This document shows positions 9,937-22,072 of a DNA stretch of 64,000 nt, piece by piece. Numbering within the stretch: the first letter of the stretch is position 1; every line of letters starts with the position of its first letter. The position numbers and the translations under genes are program-made. The notes beneath the pieces are model-generated. The model did not search any database, was not told the DNA's origin, and saw only the letters and a list, made by a program, of their open reading frames with translations. Location: positions 2,232,001 through 2,296,000 of the forward strand of contig CANXME010002127.1 of the NCBI GenBank assembly GCA_948144175.1. The letters are read 5' to 3'. The DNA is from Closterium sp. NIES-65. Its lineage: Eukaryota > Streptophyta > Zygnematophyceae > Desmidiales > Closteriaceae.

Positions 9937-10184
9937 TGTCGAAATATGTTTGACATATTTTATAACTGCTTGTAGTTGTAGTGTAGTTATTGTGCTTTGT
10001 AGGTGGTGCACCAATTCCATTTGCTTTCCTTTGCTATATGTTCCTTGAAACCTATAGTGAAACCCATTCTTCTCAACTTACTCGATACTCACCCTTGGCA
10101 CGATCCACTCGATCTCGTTGGCCTAGGCTACTAAGCCTAGGCCGTCCTACACTTTTACTCACCTACCGAGCTAGGATTCTGACA
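9937..10184 (+). repeat. TRIM-2 3' LTR
   Basis: 248 bp partner of 8902-9149, preceded by ATTATGGGGGCG. Confidence 0.87.
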
Positions 10185-10548
10185 CGGACTAGGGTGTGGC
10201 CACCCTGGATCTGATGCATGAAGGTGCGTAGTGACCACAAAACACCTTCCAGCTCCCGCCGGGTGCTGGATGTGGGTGGCAAGTGTGAGGGCATGCTTGC
10301 GCTTGCTGTGCTCCTCTCTCCGCGGAATGTGACGAGTGTGGCGCCCCAACTGTGTGTGCTTGCATCCACCTGGATGACCGCGTCGTAATGGTGTGGTTGA
10401 TGGAACGGGGCACCATTGAACTTGTCAAATTGCTCCATCCAGAAGCCCAATTCGTCAATTGCCTCTGATGATAGCGATATCCGGGAGTTCCATGATGGTC
10501 TGGTGTTGATGGTTTGGAGCAGCTTGTGGCTGAAGGCTCGTGCAGTTG
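10185..10548 (-). pseudogene. PAT-like RT/RNase H connection segment
   Basis: Central part of the polyprotein, between the copia A and TRIM-2 insertions. It is open throughout: ARAFSHKLLQTINTRPSW, then AVIQVDASTHSWGATLV (first RNase H Asp), then SSTRRELEGVLWSLRTF. The right edge joins LASMSLALGAT of the RT segment once copia A and one AGTTG are removed. The left edge joins VDNQGVM across TRIM-2. Confidence 0.82.
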
Positions 10549-10684
10549 TGTGAGAATAAATGACCACGAATGTGTGTGCTATGAATGAAGGCAGTACAAA
10601 TATGAAACCCTAACTGGTTGTACCCCCTATGGGATACCCCACTACAGCCTACACAACAGTATAAGCTATAGATATGTTCTGACA
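10549..10684 (-). repeat. Copia A 3' LTR
   Basis: 136 bp, TGTGAGAATAAATG...GTTCTGACA, matching 17775-17910 apart from about two substitutions. Confidence 0.92.
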
Positions 10685-10897
10685 CACCCCCATAGGCAAA
10701 GTGGGGGAGAACAAGGGGTCACAAGACCAGTCAAGCAAAGCAAAGCAAAGCAAGCTCAGGGTGGATCACAAGGTCACCACACAGTCCGAGCACAAGAGCA
10801 GGGCCAGAGGCCAGTTCACATGCAAGAGTGCAGACATATATATATAAAACTAGACAAGTAAGAGAAGGTATATATATATGTCACAGTACAAGTAAAG

Positions 10898-13800
10898 TCA
10901 AGAGGAGAGCAAGTGAGGCAAGACAGGCACAAGACCCAGCTGGGTGCAGAAGCGCTGATGGTCACAAGGCGCAAGTGCCTTGGTGAACACATCAGCAGTG
11001 TTGGCCTCAGAGGCCACGTACGCAAGCCGCAACTGTCCACGCTGCTGTAGCTCACGAGCAAGAAAGTAGCGAAGAGCAATGTGCTTCGTTCTGTGCTCCA
11101 GACGCTGCTCTCGACACAAGGCCAGCATGGCCTTGTTGTCTACGTACAGCACTGGAGGAGAACGAGGCGGCTCTCCAAGGTCAGTCAGCAGGTAGGTGAG
11201 CCAGCGAAGCTCCTGTGCAGCCATGGCCCCGGCGTAGATCTCAGCCTCACAACTGGAGCTGAGAACCGAAGACGAACGAGTAGCCCGCCACGAGACAGAG
11301 CCGGAACCAAGACTAAAGGTGTAACCCTGTGACGACCGCTGCGTAGCCTGGTCGTCAGCCCAAGAAGCGTCCGCGTGCCCTGTAAGGACCACTGGACTCC
11401 GCCCTCCAAGCACTAGCCCCATGCCCGACGTACTGCACAGGTAGCGCAATACCCTCTTTGCTGCAGCCATGTGCTCTGGTCGGTGTCTCCCAGGAGCAAC
11501 ATAGCATGCAAGAATGCTCAGAGGGTATGCAAGGTCAGGTCGTGTGCAGGTCATCAGGTACATGAGGCAGCCAACAAGCTCCGGGTACGGGCCACTCGAC
11601 TCTACGGACTCATCCGAAGGCAGAGCTGAGAGCGAGTGGCGAGTAGACAGAGGAGTGGCCTGAGGCGAGGAGTACGTGAAGCCGAAGCGCTGAAGGACCT
11701 GCTGCACCATGTGTGACTGAGTCAAGGTAATGGTGCGGCGTGCTCTGTCCCGAGTGATCTGCAAGCCAAGGTAGCTGCGCACTTCACCCAGGTCTGTGCA
11801 CGTGTGTCTCTTCAGCAGCTCGGACTTCACGTGGGCGAGTCCAGGAGTGTCCGCTGTGGCAAAGACCAAGTCGTCAACGTACACGAGGATGTAGAACGGC
11901 GGCAGAGAAGTGTCGGTGCGAAGAAACAGCGACGGGTCAGCAGTAGAAGGAGCAAACCCAAGAGCCGCAAGCGTAGTCCTCAGTGTGTCGTGCCACTCAC
12001 GCGGTGCCTGGCGGAGACTGTAGACTGGCCGTCGGAGGCTCCACTGGGTGCCAGGAGGGAAAGTCCCAGTGAAGCCAGGTGGACGGCGCAGCCAGATCTC
12101 CTCGTGCAGGCTACCCTGCAGGAACGCAGTGCTGAAGTCGAGAGAGTGAAGCTAGTAGTCGCGCTGAGCGGCTATGTGCAGCAGCACCCGAAGAGTGGTC
12201 ATCTTCGGGGTGGGAGAGAAGGTCTGAAAGTAGTCAACTCCCTGCCGCTGACTGAAGCCACGAGCAACGTACCGCGCCTTGAAGACAGGTGGAGAGCCCG
12301 GCGGCCGCTTCACCCTGAAGATCCACATGCCACTGACGATGTTCGCCCCAGGAGGGAGAACTGCGTCAACGTAGGTGCCTGTGGACTTCCAGGAAGCCAT
12401 CTCTGCATCCATAGCTGCCTGCCACTGAGACGAGTAGGGACCCTCTACGGCCTCCGCGTAAGAGCGCGGAGTCGGGATGTCAAGTGCATCCGGGTCTCCC
12501 TCAGGAGCAAGCAGTACAGACGCGAGATGAGGTGAAGCAGCAGCCAGACACTGTAACTCCTCCTGCTTGTCCTCTAGGACGTCCGTGCCAAGAGCACACT
12601 CACCCCCGACGGACGGAGGACAGTCAGACGCAGACTCAGCAACAAGACTAGCAGCGTAGTCTAGACGACAGCTAGCAGCAAAGTCGACGAGCTCAGCGAC
12701 AAGAGCAGACGCAGCAGTGGACTCAAAAGAGGGGTCAGTGACGATAGTAGCAAGCAGACGTGTGACAGTAGGACTGGCAGCACGAAGAGAGTCCGACTCA
12801 GGGTCGGCAAGCGCAGGAAGAGAGGACTCAGGAGGAGAAGGCAAAGGGGCACGCAGAGGAGCAGTGGACGGACGCAGAGACATCCGGTGCGTGCCAGGGA
12901 CAGGAGGAGGACGCTGACGCGAACCGCGACCAGTAGCGCGAGCAGCACGGACAGGTGACGCAGGACGAGACGCAGGCTCACGACGCTCAGCAAGACCTCC
13001 AGTAGGACCAGTGTAAGGAGAGGGAGCAGGCAGAGGAGAGGAAGGCTCCAACAGTGACTACGACTGGACAGGCTGTGGACACTCAACCGGAGGAGAAAGA
13101 CCAAGAACCTGCTGCAGGAGCGGAACGAAGTACGGCCGAGGCCGCGTGGCAGCTCCAGACTCAGCAGGGACAGCACCAGCACCCTCAGGGACAGCACCAG
13201 CGCCACCAACACCTCCAGCGGCAGGACTTCCAGCAGCACCAGCAGCAGAACCACCGCCAGGACAGACAGCAGAAGTCTCAGCAACAACCCCCTCAGCAGC
13301 TCCAGCTCCAGGAGGAGCCGCAGGCCCAGCAGCTCCGGGACCAGCAGCACCGGCACCCTCGGCGGTCGAAGAAGCTCCAGCCCCAGCAGCACGCCTCCAG
13401 CGGCGAGCAAACCACTCGCGCAGCTCCTGTGGAGAGAGGGGCTCCCGTCGAGACGCAGCAGCAGGAGAAACCCCAGGCTCAGCAGCTCCAGACTCAGCAC
13501 CCCCAGGCTCAGCAGCTCCAGACTCAGCACCCCCAGGCTCGGCAGCTCCCAACTCAGCACCCCCAGACCCAGCACCCCCTAGCTCAGTAGCTCCAGGCAC
13601 AACACCCCCCGGCTCAGCACCCCCAGGCTCAGCACCCTCCGCAGTAGCACCCCCAGGTCCAGCACCCCCAGGCTCAGCACCCCCAGTAGCAGCACCTCCA
13701 GGCTCGGCACCCCCGCGCACAGCACCCCCAGAGTCAGCACCCCCAGGCTCAGCACCCGCAGCAGCACCAGAGTCACCAGTAACCTCGACCGGGTCAACTG

Positions 13801-16800
13801 CGTCTACCTGGGACACACCTGAGGGGGCAGGAACCTGAGGGGGAAGGGGATCTACCGGGGGGGGAACCGGCACAAGGAAGTCCGGCGGAGGGGGGAGGGA
13901 AGGAGTGCGGTAGGGGAAGAGGCGGTAGAAGGGGACTGACTCGTCGAACGTGACGTCCTGGGAGGACAGAACACGACGAGAGGAGGGGTGGTAAAACTGC
14001 CACCCGGGAGCGTCTGTGGGGAAGCCAAGGAAGACATAGGGAGCAGCACGAGGGGACAGCTTGTCCGCAGACAAGTCGCGGACAAACGCCCGAGATCCCC
14101 AGACACGGAACGCCGACGCATCGCCAACCTTCCCCGTCCACAGCAAGACTGGGGACATCGCGGGCCGAGAGACCCGGGGGTGAAGGTTGATCTGATGCGC
14201 CGCGTACCTCACCGCAAACGGCCACAAAAAATGGGGGGCAGCTGCATGCATCATGGACGTACGGGCGACGTCCATGACCATGCCGATGCGGCGCTCAGCA
14301 ATCCCATTCTGCTGTGGAGAGTCGGGAAGCGTGAAGGACTGGCGGATGCCTCGTGCACGACAGTAGGCTCGCAGAAGGCTAGAGGAGAACTCTCCGCCTC
14401 TGTCCGAGTGCAGACGCAGAACAGGAAAGTCCGAGCCGAAGCTCTTCCTGAGCTGGAGACGAGCCTCGCGGATCCAGTCGATCAGCACCTTAGTGACCGC
14501 ACCCTTGCTGCGCAAGGGGAGGACTGTGGTGTAACGCGAGTAGTCGTCAACCACCAACAGGAAGTAGCGCTCGTGACCCTGCCCACGGACGGGGGCTGGG
14601 CCCCACACGTCCATGTGAAGCGTCTGCAGAGGAGCCTCTGTCGGGGGGAACTGGGAGGAGTGAGGAGCAGCCCGGAGGCGCCCCTCGACACAGGGGACAC
14701 AGGAAGGTCCCGGTCCCGAAGGAAGGGGAGGGAGAGACCGGGGGAGACCCGAGACAAGGACACGGGATGCCATGCCCCGAAGACGGGACAGGGAGGGGTG
14801 GCCAAGACGGTGGTGCCACAGGAGAGTCTCGTGAGAAAGGAGGCGACACGAACAGGGGGCAGACTCAGGGCCAGACCGGGACGCAGCAGCAAACACCTGA
14901 CCCGACGCAGCTACCTGACCAGACGCAAGGACAGGAGGAGACGTAGTGGTCAGGGTGTAGAGGCTCGACCCCGGCCGACGCGAGAACGTGGCCAGGTGTC
15001 GGCCCGTGCGTGCGTCCGTGCAGTGGGTCACCCGCTGACTCGCAGGAGTGAACTGGTGAACCCCCGCATCCTGCAGGTCCGCACCACTCACCAAGTTCGT
15101 AGAGAACGAGGGAAGGTACAGACCAGACAGGGTGCCCGTAGGGGCAGCCGGACACGGGAGAACAGTGGAGAAGTGAGAGAGGACAGGACCCCCAGAGGGG
15201 TCAGCCAGGGAGACCGCAACGGGCCGGCCAAGCGGCGTGAGGGCAGTGCGGTCTCGAAAGAAGGAGCGAGAAGCCCCGGATTCGAGTGTGAAAGTGAGGG
15301 AGGACGGAGGCGACGCAATACCTGAGAGCGCAGTCTCACCAGCACCTGAGAGCGCAGACGCACTGGCACCTAGAGCAGCAGCCTCACAAGCACCGAGCGC
15401 AGCAGTACCAATGCCTGGGTCGGGCGGGAAACACCGGTAACAGTCACCCTCCTCACTAATAGTCACAGCATACATAGCAGCAAGGATAGCATCAAAGTCA
15501 AGATCAAAGATCGCTACACCAGCCCTAAGAAGCTCATCCCAGCGAGGGATCTCACTAGCCCCGGGGAACTGCTGACGCCAAGCGTCCGTCAGGCGGCCAA
15601 AGCAGCGCTGGGTGGAGTGGGCACCCCCACACTGCTCACCCGCGCGGTCGCCAGAGCGAAGGACGTAGGTACACGGACCAGTACCCCCACCCCTCTGACG
15701 CCGAGTGTACCACTCACGGAGCTGCTGGGGCGGAGGGACGTCGCGCGAACGCTGCTGCTGCGAGCGCTGACCACCACCACCGCTGCTCCGCTGCTGGGTA
15801 CCGCCTCGACCAGCTCCACCTCCTCCTCCACTACCGCCTCCTCCGCCGCCGCCTCCCCCACCGTCACCGCCACCACTGCCGCCACCACCACCGCCGCCGC
15901 CACCACCGCCGCCTCCTCCGCCGCTGCCACCACTACCACCACCACCCCCGCCACCACTCCCGCCGCCACCCCCACTCCCTCCGCCGCCTCCACCGCCACC
16001 TCCACCGTTCCCTCCAGCTCCACCAGCGCCCTTGCCCCCCTTGCCCCTGCCAGAGCGGCGTCTCCCACTAGGGGCAGACGCCGCGCCAACCGACTCGAGA
16101 CCAAGCAGGTCGGCAACAGCAGCAGAGGCAACAGAGGGCAGGAGGGGGGAAGGAGAGCACCCCTCAAAGATGGGGGTGCGAGGGTCACCTCGAGAAGCTC
16201 CTACAGCGACGATGCTCTTCTCCGCCGCGAGGAGGGCCTTCTCGAGGACGTCGACGGTGAGGGTGGTGGGACAGACTGCGAGAAAGTGGTCCCTGACTAC
16301 GCGAAGGGAGCCAAGGAGGCGCACGACTACGTAGTAGAGAGTGATGTACATGGGGGGGGGGTTCTTAGCGCAGAACTCAGCAGGAAGGGCGGCGCGGTAG
16401 CGAGTGTCACTAGTGCGGAGGTGCGTAATGAGGTCAGCGACAGTGGGAAAGGCAGAGAGGTCAGGAAAGAGGTAGGGAAGCATGAGACGGCTCAGTGCAG
16501 CAGTGGCAGGGGAGGAGTAGCGCGCAACTACAGCGTCGTACAAGGTCTGAGCACTCTTGTACTGGCTAAAGTGCTCGCGCTCAGAGGTAGGGAGGTGGCG
16601 ACGCACAGCAAGACGTGCAGCAGCATCGCGGGTGGCCCACTGAGAGCGCACACTGGGATCAGCATCAGCAGCAGGAGTAGGAGAGGCGCCAGAGGTAAGG
16701 TCAAAGAGAGAGAGGCCGTCTGCCCTATCGCACTGTAAAAACAACTGCAGGTCGTCTACCCAGACCTCAAAGTCAATGGCGCGACCCTCAGCGTCAAAAG

Positions 16801-16822
16801 CTAGGACACTTGGGGTAGCCAT
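10898..16822 (-). pseudogene. Copia A Gag-Pol polyprotein
   Basis: One frame of about 1974 codons from ATG 16822 (MATPSVLAFDAEG) to TGA at 10898. It is interrupted by TAG at 13058-13060 and TAG at 12152-12154. Domains in order: Gag core; poly-Gly tract; C-X3-H-X4-C knuckle (CGGAHSTQRC); protease with LESGASRSFF, where the catalytic Asp is Glu. Then an integrase HHCC zinc region (WHHRLGHP, CVPC), DDE residues in HMDVWGP, HSDRGGEF and NGIAERR, and the GAEPGGA repeat linker. Last come RT with VYVDDLVFA and RNase H with HADASWADD, SSCEAEIYA and VDNKAMLAL. The first stop sits where sister copy F has CAG. The second sits where others have GAG (DYELHSLDF). Active only if the stops are suppressed. 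Confidence 0.9.
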
Positions 16823-17763
16823 GACGACGACAGCGAAGCAGTGCAAGCAGTAGGGGAAGAGCACGCAGTGACAGTGGGACTGTGCTCACCAGGCAGGGCA
16901 GGCCGGGCAACTCTGCAGAAGGGCGGCTCGGCGACTCAGCGACTCGGCTGCTGGGCGGCTCGGCTCCCGGGCGGCTCGGCGGCAGGGCGGCTCGGGTGCA
17001 GGGCGGCTCGGCTCCCGGGCGGCTCGGCGTTAGGGCGGCTCGGGTGCAGGGCGGCTCGGCTCCCGGGCGGCTCGGCGACTCAGCGACTCGGCTCCTGGGC
17101 GGCTCGGCTCCCGGGCGGCTCGGCGGCAGGGCGGCTCGGGTGCACTGCTGCTCGGCTGCTGCAGGTGGGCGGCTCGGCTGCTGCAGGTAGGGTGGCGGGG
17201 CCGCGAGACCAGGGGTGGCGGGGTCGTAGTAGCAGGGCCGGCGGGTGCAGCGGCGGGGACGGCGGGGCCGTCAAGTGTAGGCGGCGGGGCCGCGTCGTAG
17301 CGGGCGGCTGGGCCGCGTCAGAGTAGGCGGTTGGGCCGCGACGAGCAGGCGGCGAGGCCGCGTTCGAGCTGGCGGCAGGGGCCGCTTCGTAGCGGGCGGC
17401 GGGGCCGCGTCAGAGCAGGCGGCAGGGCCGCGGCTGAGCAGGCGGCGGGGCCGCTTCGTAGCGGGCGGCGGGGCCACGTCAGAGCAGGCGGCAGGGCCGC
17501 ATCAAGCAGGCGGCAGGGCCGCTTCGTAGTGGGCGGCGGGGCCGCGTCGAAGCAGGCGGCAGGGCCGCGTCGAGCAGGCGGCGGGGCCGCGATCGGGTGG
17601 TGGGGCCGCGACGTGGCGGCGGGGCCGCGATCGGGTGGCGGGACCGCGTCTGAGGGACGGCGGGGCCACGAGGGAAAGGGCGACTCGAGGGGTCGCTAAA
17701 AAAAAAGTGCGCGCCTCGGGGCGCGCTTCGGTGGGCCCTAGGCAACGTTCCCACAGGGAACTC
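16823..17763 (-). repeat. Copia A leader minisatellite
   Basis: Between gag and primer site lie GC-rich tandem units: GGGCGGCTCGGCTCCC-type at 16920-17200 and GGCGGGGCCGC-type at 17200-17690. No ORF with support. This leader minisatellite recurs at the same position in every sister element. Confidence 0.85.
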
Positions 17764-17774
17764 GCTCTATACCA
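17764..17774 (-). other. Copia A primer-binding site
   Basis: TGGTATAGAGC on the minus strand, directly internal to the 5' LTR. It resembles the complement of the initiator methionine tRNA 3' end (TGGTATCAGAGC) with one base missing. Confidence 0.8.
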
Positions 17775-17910
17775 TGTGAGAATAAATGACCAGGAATGTG
17801 TGTGCTATGAATGAAGGCAGTACAAATATGAAACCCTAACTGGTTGTACCCCCTATGGGATACCCCACTACAGCCTACACAACAGTATAAGCTATAGATA
17901 TGTTATGACA
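17775..17910 (-). repeat. Copia A 5' LTR
   Basis: 136 bp partner of 10549-10684, followed by the target duplication AGTTG. Confidence 0.92.
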
Positions 17911-18960
17911 AGTTGCTCCTAGAGCGAGGCTCATTGATGCGAGCATGCCGGTGACTCGGGCGACGTGACGGATGTGTACTTGGCGACCTCTACGCCCCTC
18001 GGTAATAAGCGTCGCCATTGTGGATTTTAGTTGAGATCGACGTTCGTCTCCCACCGAGAATGTGCAGCTTCGAGTGTCCAGCTCGAGGCCAAGGAAGCGG
18101 AGTGCTTGGGTGGGGAGCAGATGGGACTTCTTCTTGTTGATCACTAGACCGGAGTCCTTTAGGTCTTGCACAATCATGGTGCATGTCGATTGGGCTTGTT
18201 GGGCTGACTCGGATAGCACTAAGATGTCGTCGACGTATGGGATCACTCGCCATCCACGTGCACGCCATCGTCGAGCGAGCTGCTTGATAAGTTGGGTAAA
18301 GACGAACGGGGCAGTGGCCAACCCGAATGGTAAGGAGCGGAAGTAGTAATATGCTCCGTCGAACTGGAAGCCAAGGTATCGCCAACAAGTTGGGTGTATA
18401 TCCACATGGTGATACCCCGATTTGAGGTCGACGGAGAACATCCAATCGTTCGGCTCAATCAGCTCTGCCACGCGAAGTAGTCCTTCGTATTTGAACTTGG
18501 GCACGCGCAGGTGCTCGTTGACCTTCCAAAGATCCAGTATGAGGCGACATTTTTCGCGTTGCTCGACCACGTTTAGCGGGCTAACACATGAAAGTGCGGC
18601 TCGATTGGGTGCCTCTGCAGTGGCACCCGTGCGAAGGAGGTCCTGGACTGCGGTTCGGGTGAAGTCACCATGTGCTTGTGTGCCGGCGTGGTTTTTCGAT
18701 TCAAAGGGCGTGGGGGGCTCGTTCTTCCATGGGAACTAGTAGCCACGTGCAATGATGGATAAGATGAAGTTGCTATCGCACCATGAACACCACCAGTGGA
18801 GTGCTTGGCACAGTCGGCCCTGCATTACGAATATAGTTGTGTCTGTCACCTCGAACTCGTATGGGTCGGTTGCCCTCATTACCCATTTGTTGCTCTCGGC
18901 TGCGTACAAAACGATGCATGCAGGAGACGGCGTTAGTGTGCTAATCAGTAAAGAGCGATC
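17911..18960 (-). pseudogene. PAT-like reverse transcriptase, N-terminal and core part
   Basis: DIRS-order reverse transcriptase. Core visible as VVEQREKCRLILDLWKVN, FSVDLKSGYHHVDIHP (first catalytic Asp), LPFGLATAPFVFTQLIK, VIPYVDDILVLS (YVDD box) and TQALRFLGLELDT. Upstream the frame reads NFILSIIARGY, then TAG at 18736-18738, then FPWKNEPPTPFESKN. The stop lies just before the conserved RT start. The right limit is approximate. The left edge is the copia A insertion point. Confidence 0.83.
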
Positions 18961-19564
18961 ATGGTCCTACGTACCATATGCTACGAGTAGTGTGCGAGAA
19001 TCCCCTCGCCCTTCCGTGTCTTGCTTTGCGGTGTGGGGTGATGGTCAGAGCTCGTCGTTCAGTGCTGGCTACCTTTTGTCCAACTTAGTGATGGGTCGGG
19101 TAGGCGTGGGCATATGTGTGCCACCGTACCATTCAACCTCCTCCACTCTCTTTCTCTCTCTCCCCCCCTCCTTGGCCTTTTCTTGTGATTCTTGGCGTGG
19201 GTGTGCCGAGCTTTGGCACCTCTGAATCTGTCCCTTGGCAGTCCCTCCTTTTGGGACCCCTTTGTCACCTTGCCCTCTCGCTCCTTCCCTCCCTCTTTTT
19301 TTTTTTTTTTTTGAGCGAGCTTGCCCGTGATTTTGCCTCTTGATTTTCCTTCTTGCTGCCATTGTTTGTGGCTTTTCCTTTTGACATTCCTTGAGTAGGC
19401 TTGCCAACTCTTCATTTCCAAAGTGCAGCTCCAACCAAGAGCCCGTGGTCTAATATGAGGAGGTAAAAACAACTTGCAAGTCCTTGCCAACTCTTCATTT
19501 CCAAAGTGCAGCTCCAACCAAGAGCCCGTGGTTTAATATGAGGAGGTAAAAACATTTTTTTTTT
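18961..19564. repeat. Spacer with 70-bp tandem duplication and T-run
   Basis: No supported gene. A 70-bp unit starting TTGCCAACTCTTCATTTCC and ending GAGGAGGTAAAAAC occurs at 19401-19470 and 19484-19553. T-runs at 19298-19312 and 19555-19564. Confidence 0.8.
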
Positions 19565-20639
19565 GGGTTGCGAAGCAACCCTTTACGATCGATTTTGCCA
19601 AATTTTATTTTCATGTTTATATTTTTTTAAAAAATCATGAAAATAAATTTTGTCAACTACAGCACTACCCTTCCCAAACTGTATGCATGTTGAGCAGTTT
19701 TGAATACGGTACTGTTCATAGTGCATTATTCCATATGAACATTTTGCAATTGTTTAGTGGAGATGTGCTGTACTGTTTGCATTATATGTTACTGTTAGAT
19801 GATGTTGTGTAATGATGAAGAGGTGCATACGTAATGCATAAATGATGCTATACAATGCATAATGCATAGAATGATGTATATAATGCATGTGATATGTGAT
19901 GAATGATGCACATGCACATGATAAAATGCGTGACAGTTAACAACCCAAAAACTAAGCTATCGCCATCCCCTGCCTAGCATGGGGGGGAGGTCAATAGCAA
20001 AATCTTTGAATAATCAACTAGCACATGAAAAAATACAATCTGTTAACTCTAAAAAAGAGGTTCACTCTATCAAATCCAGTTCGAAGTGGCAAACACACGA
20101 GTCACTGAGTGCGCCAATGAACCAATTAGAAATGATAGAAATGAACCCCCTTTTTAAAATTGACAGACATGCATTGATATTGCAATGACAGATGAGATGA
20201 ATGCACTCACACGAACAAACACATTCACACAATAAAAAACACGAGCTCCGGCAAACCCAGCCAAAAAACACGAGATACACGCGAACTACATAACAAGTAA
20301 ATCAATGTTAAAAGGACAATACGATAAATCCTAGTGACCAATACACATTTTCTGGATTGAAATCGCGTTCCTGACCGGAAAGGCCCCTGACAAACGGGTT
20401 TAGGAAGTGGAAAGGAGGAACGGAAATTAATAGCCAGTACAACAAAAAAAACAGAAAAAAGGCATAAGGTGTGATGAAATGAAGAGAAACAGGAATAACG
20501 AAGAAACAAATGAATCAATACAAGGGCTAAGAAAAACGCCGTGAGCATTGAATGGTTAGACTTGACAAAGAGCATGGAGAAGAATCTAACGAGGCATAAA
20601 ACGAAAATAAGGAACGGGAATAGAGGAACAAAATACCGA

Positions 20640-20970
<331 letters not shown>

Positions 20971-21654
20971 AATAAATTACGATTTCTACGATTTCGAAAA
21001 AAAACATGTGTAAAAACAAGATCTAAGCCGACCTAGTTTAGATCTAAGCCGTCCTGTGTTAGAATTAAGTCGACCTAACAAGTATCGAACGCGTTTAAGT
21101 TGCAAGTTAGGAGCTTACCTAGCGGAAGTCCCGTAGCCCGTCAGCAGAACGAGAGGAAGAAGGAAAGGGAGGGCTAACTAAGAATAGGAAGTAAATGACG
21201 ACAATAAGAGCTTACATCTTACCATGAGCTAACAACTCTAAATGACATCTTAAACTTTCTGACCTTGGAGTGGTAGGTGGAGCGTAAGTAGCGTGAGGCA
21301 AAAGAACAAGCTCCACTGGCGAGAAGAAAAGAGAAAGAGAAAACGAATACCTAGAACCTAGAACATAGGCTTAATCAAACTATTTTTTTAAAACGCGGCC
21401 AACACAAGAGTAAACAACTATGGTACGAGATTAACGCATGCTAGTCTCGCTAGAAATCAGGTAACTTAATTCTACTTGAAACGGTAAGGTAGAGTTGTTC
21501 TCACCTTAGTAGGAACGGGTAGGTGGGGCGTGAGTAGCGGGGAGCTAAACCAGCGAGCGGAAGGGAGGGAGAATGAAAGGAAGAGACAACCTAACAAAGT
21601 GTCAGATTCGTCGTTATGTCATGTGCTTTATAAAGTCATGTTGCTTTTCTGTGC

Positions 21655-21730
21655 AGTAGCGCTAGTGCAGTCGGTAGGGGAAAGGCGTTGGGTATGAAGG
21701 AGGTAGGTTCGAATCCTGCTGAAGCTGCTT
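21655..21730 (+). ncRNA. tRNA-like sequence (tRNA pseudogene or SINE head)
   Basis: A-box TAGTGCAGTCGG at 21663-21674 and B-box GGTTCGAATCC at 21706-21716 match polymerase III internal promoters at tRNA-like spacing. GTAGG/CCTGC can form a T-stem. Possible acceptor arms AGTAGCG and AGCTGCT pair at six of seven positions but leave three extra bases after the T-arm. A functional tRNA is therefore doubtful and a tRNA-derived SINE likelier. Confidence 0.5.
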
Positions 21731-21866
21731 ATTCGAGTCTTGCTATATATGTCAATTACCACAGGTTTTTATTAAAGTATTCGCACTTGTAGAAAATTGT
21801 GTACATGTCGTTATGTAAAATGTAAAAATTTGTGTACATATCGTTATGTAAAATGCTTCGCAACCC

Positions 21867-22072
21867 TAAGACGATTTCGTCGCCTCTTGTTTTTTTTAAA
21901 TTTCTCATAACAAGAAATACATTTCAGAGCCATCCATCAGCCACCCTGGCCTTAATCTAAGGGCCCCTGACCTCTTTGAGTCCCTAGGCTGCTCCACAGC
22001 CGTGCACCCCCGGGTGCAATCCCCTACGCTCTTTCGGCGAGCGGGGAAAGGGGCATCGCCCTTGGTTACTCC
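21867..22072. other. 3' flank of PAT gag
   Basis: Short stretch after the gag stop; no feature recognised apart from T-rich sequence at 21889-21905. Confidence 0.5.

Larger units (their letters stand above)
8902..10184 (+). mobile_element. TRIM-2: non-autonomous LTR retrotransposon inside PAT RNase H
   Basis: Two 248-bp LTRs (TGTCGAAATATG...TGACA) with TGCTATTAGAGC, a primer-site-like sequence, directly after the left LTR. ATTATGGGGGCG, a polypurine-like tract, stands directly before the right LTR. Target duplication is CGGAT/CGGAC (one mismatch). Removing one copy restores the RNase H reading frame through LVRVDNQGVM. No coding domain inside. The interior is related to TRIM-1 in opposite orientation. 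Confidence 0.88.
10549..17910 (-). mobile_element. Copia A: complete Ty1/copia element in PAT RT
   Basis: 136-bp LTRs at both ends, target duplication AGTTG (10544-10548, 17911-17915), primer-binding site TGGTATAGAGC on the minus strand at 17764-17774, and a G-rich tract next to the left LTR. Order gag-PR-INT-RT-RH identifies Ty1/copia. The LTRs differ at about two positions, so this is among the youngest insertions here. It postdates the PAT element. Confidence 0.93.

Noticed and set aside
12661..13575. Leu/Val-rich 304-codon ORF resembling a membrane protein
   Set aside because: Out-of-frame reading of the GAEPG linker repeats; similar LGVLSLGVL ORFs appear at every linker.
13988..15325. 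445-codon plus-strand ORF
   Set aside because: Antisense to the copia A integrase; basic low-complexity translation with no domain.
21655..21730. Functional tRNA gene
   Set aside because: A and B boxes are good, but the cloverleaf needs three unpaired bases after the T-arm and has one acceptor mismatch; reported as tRNA-like only.
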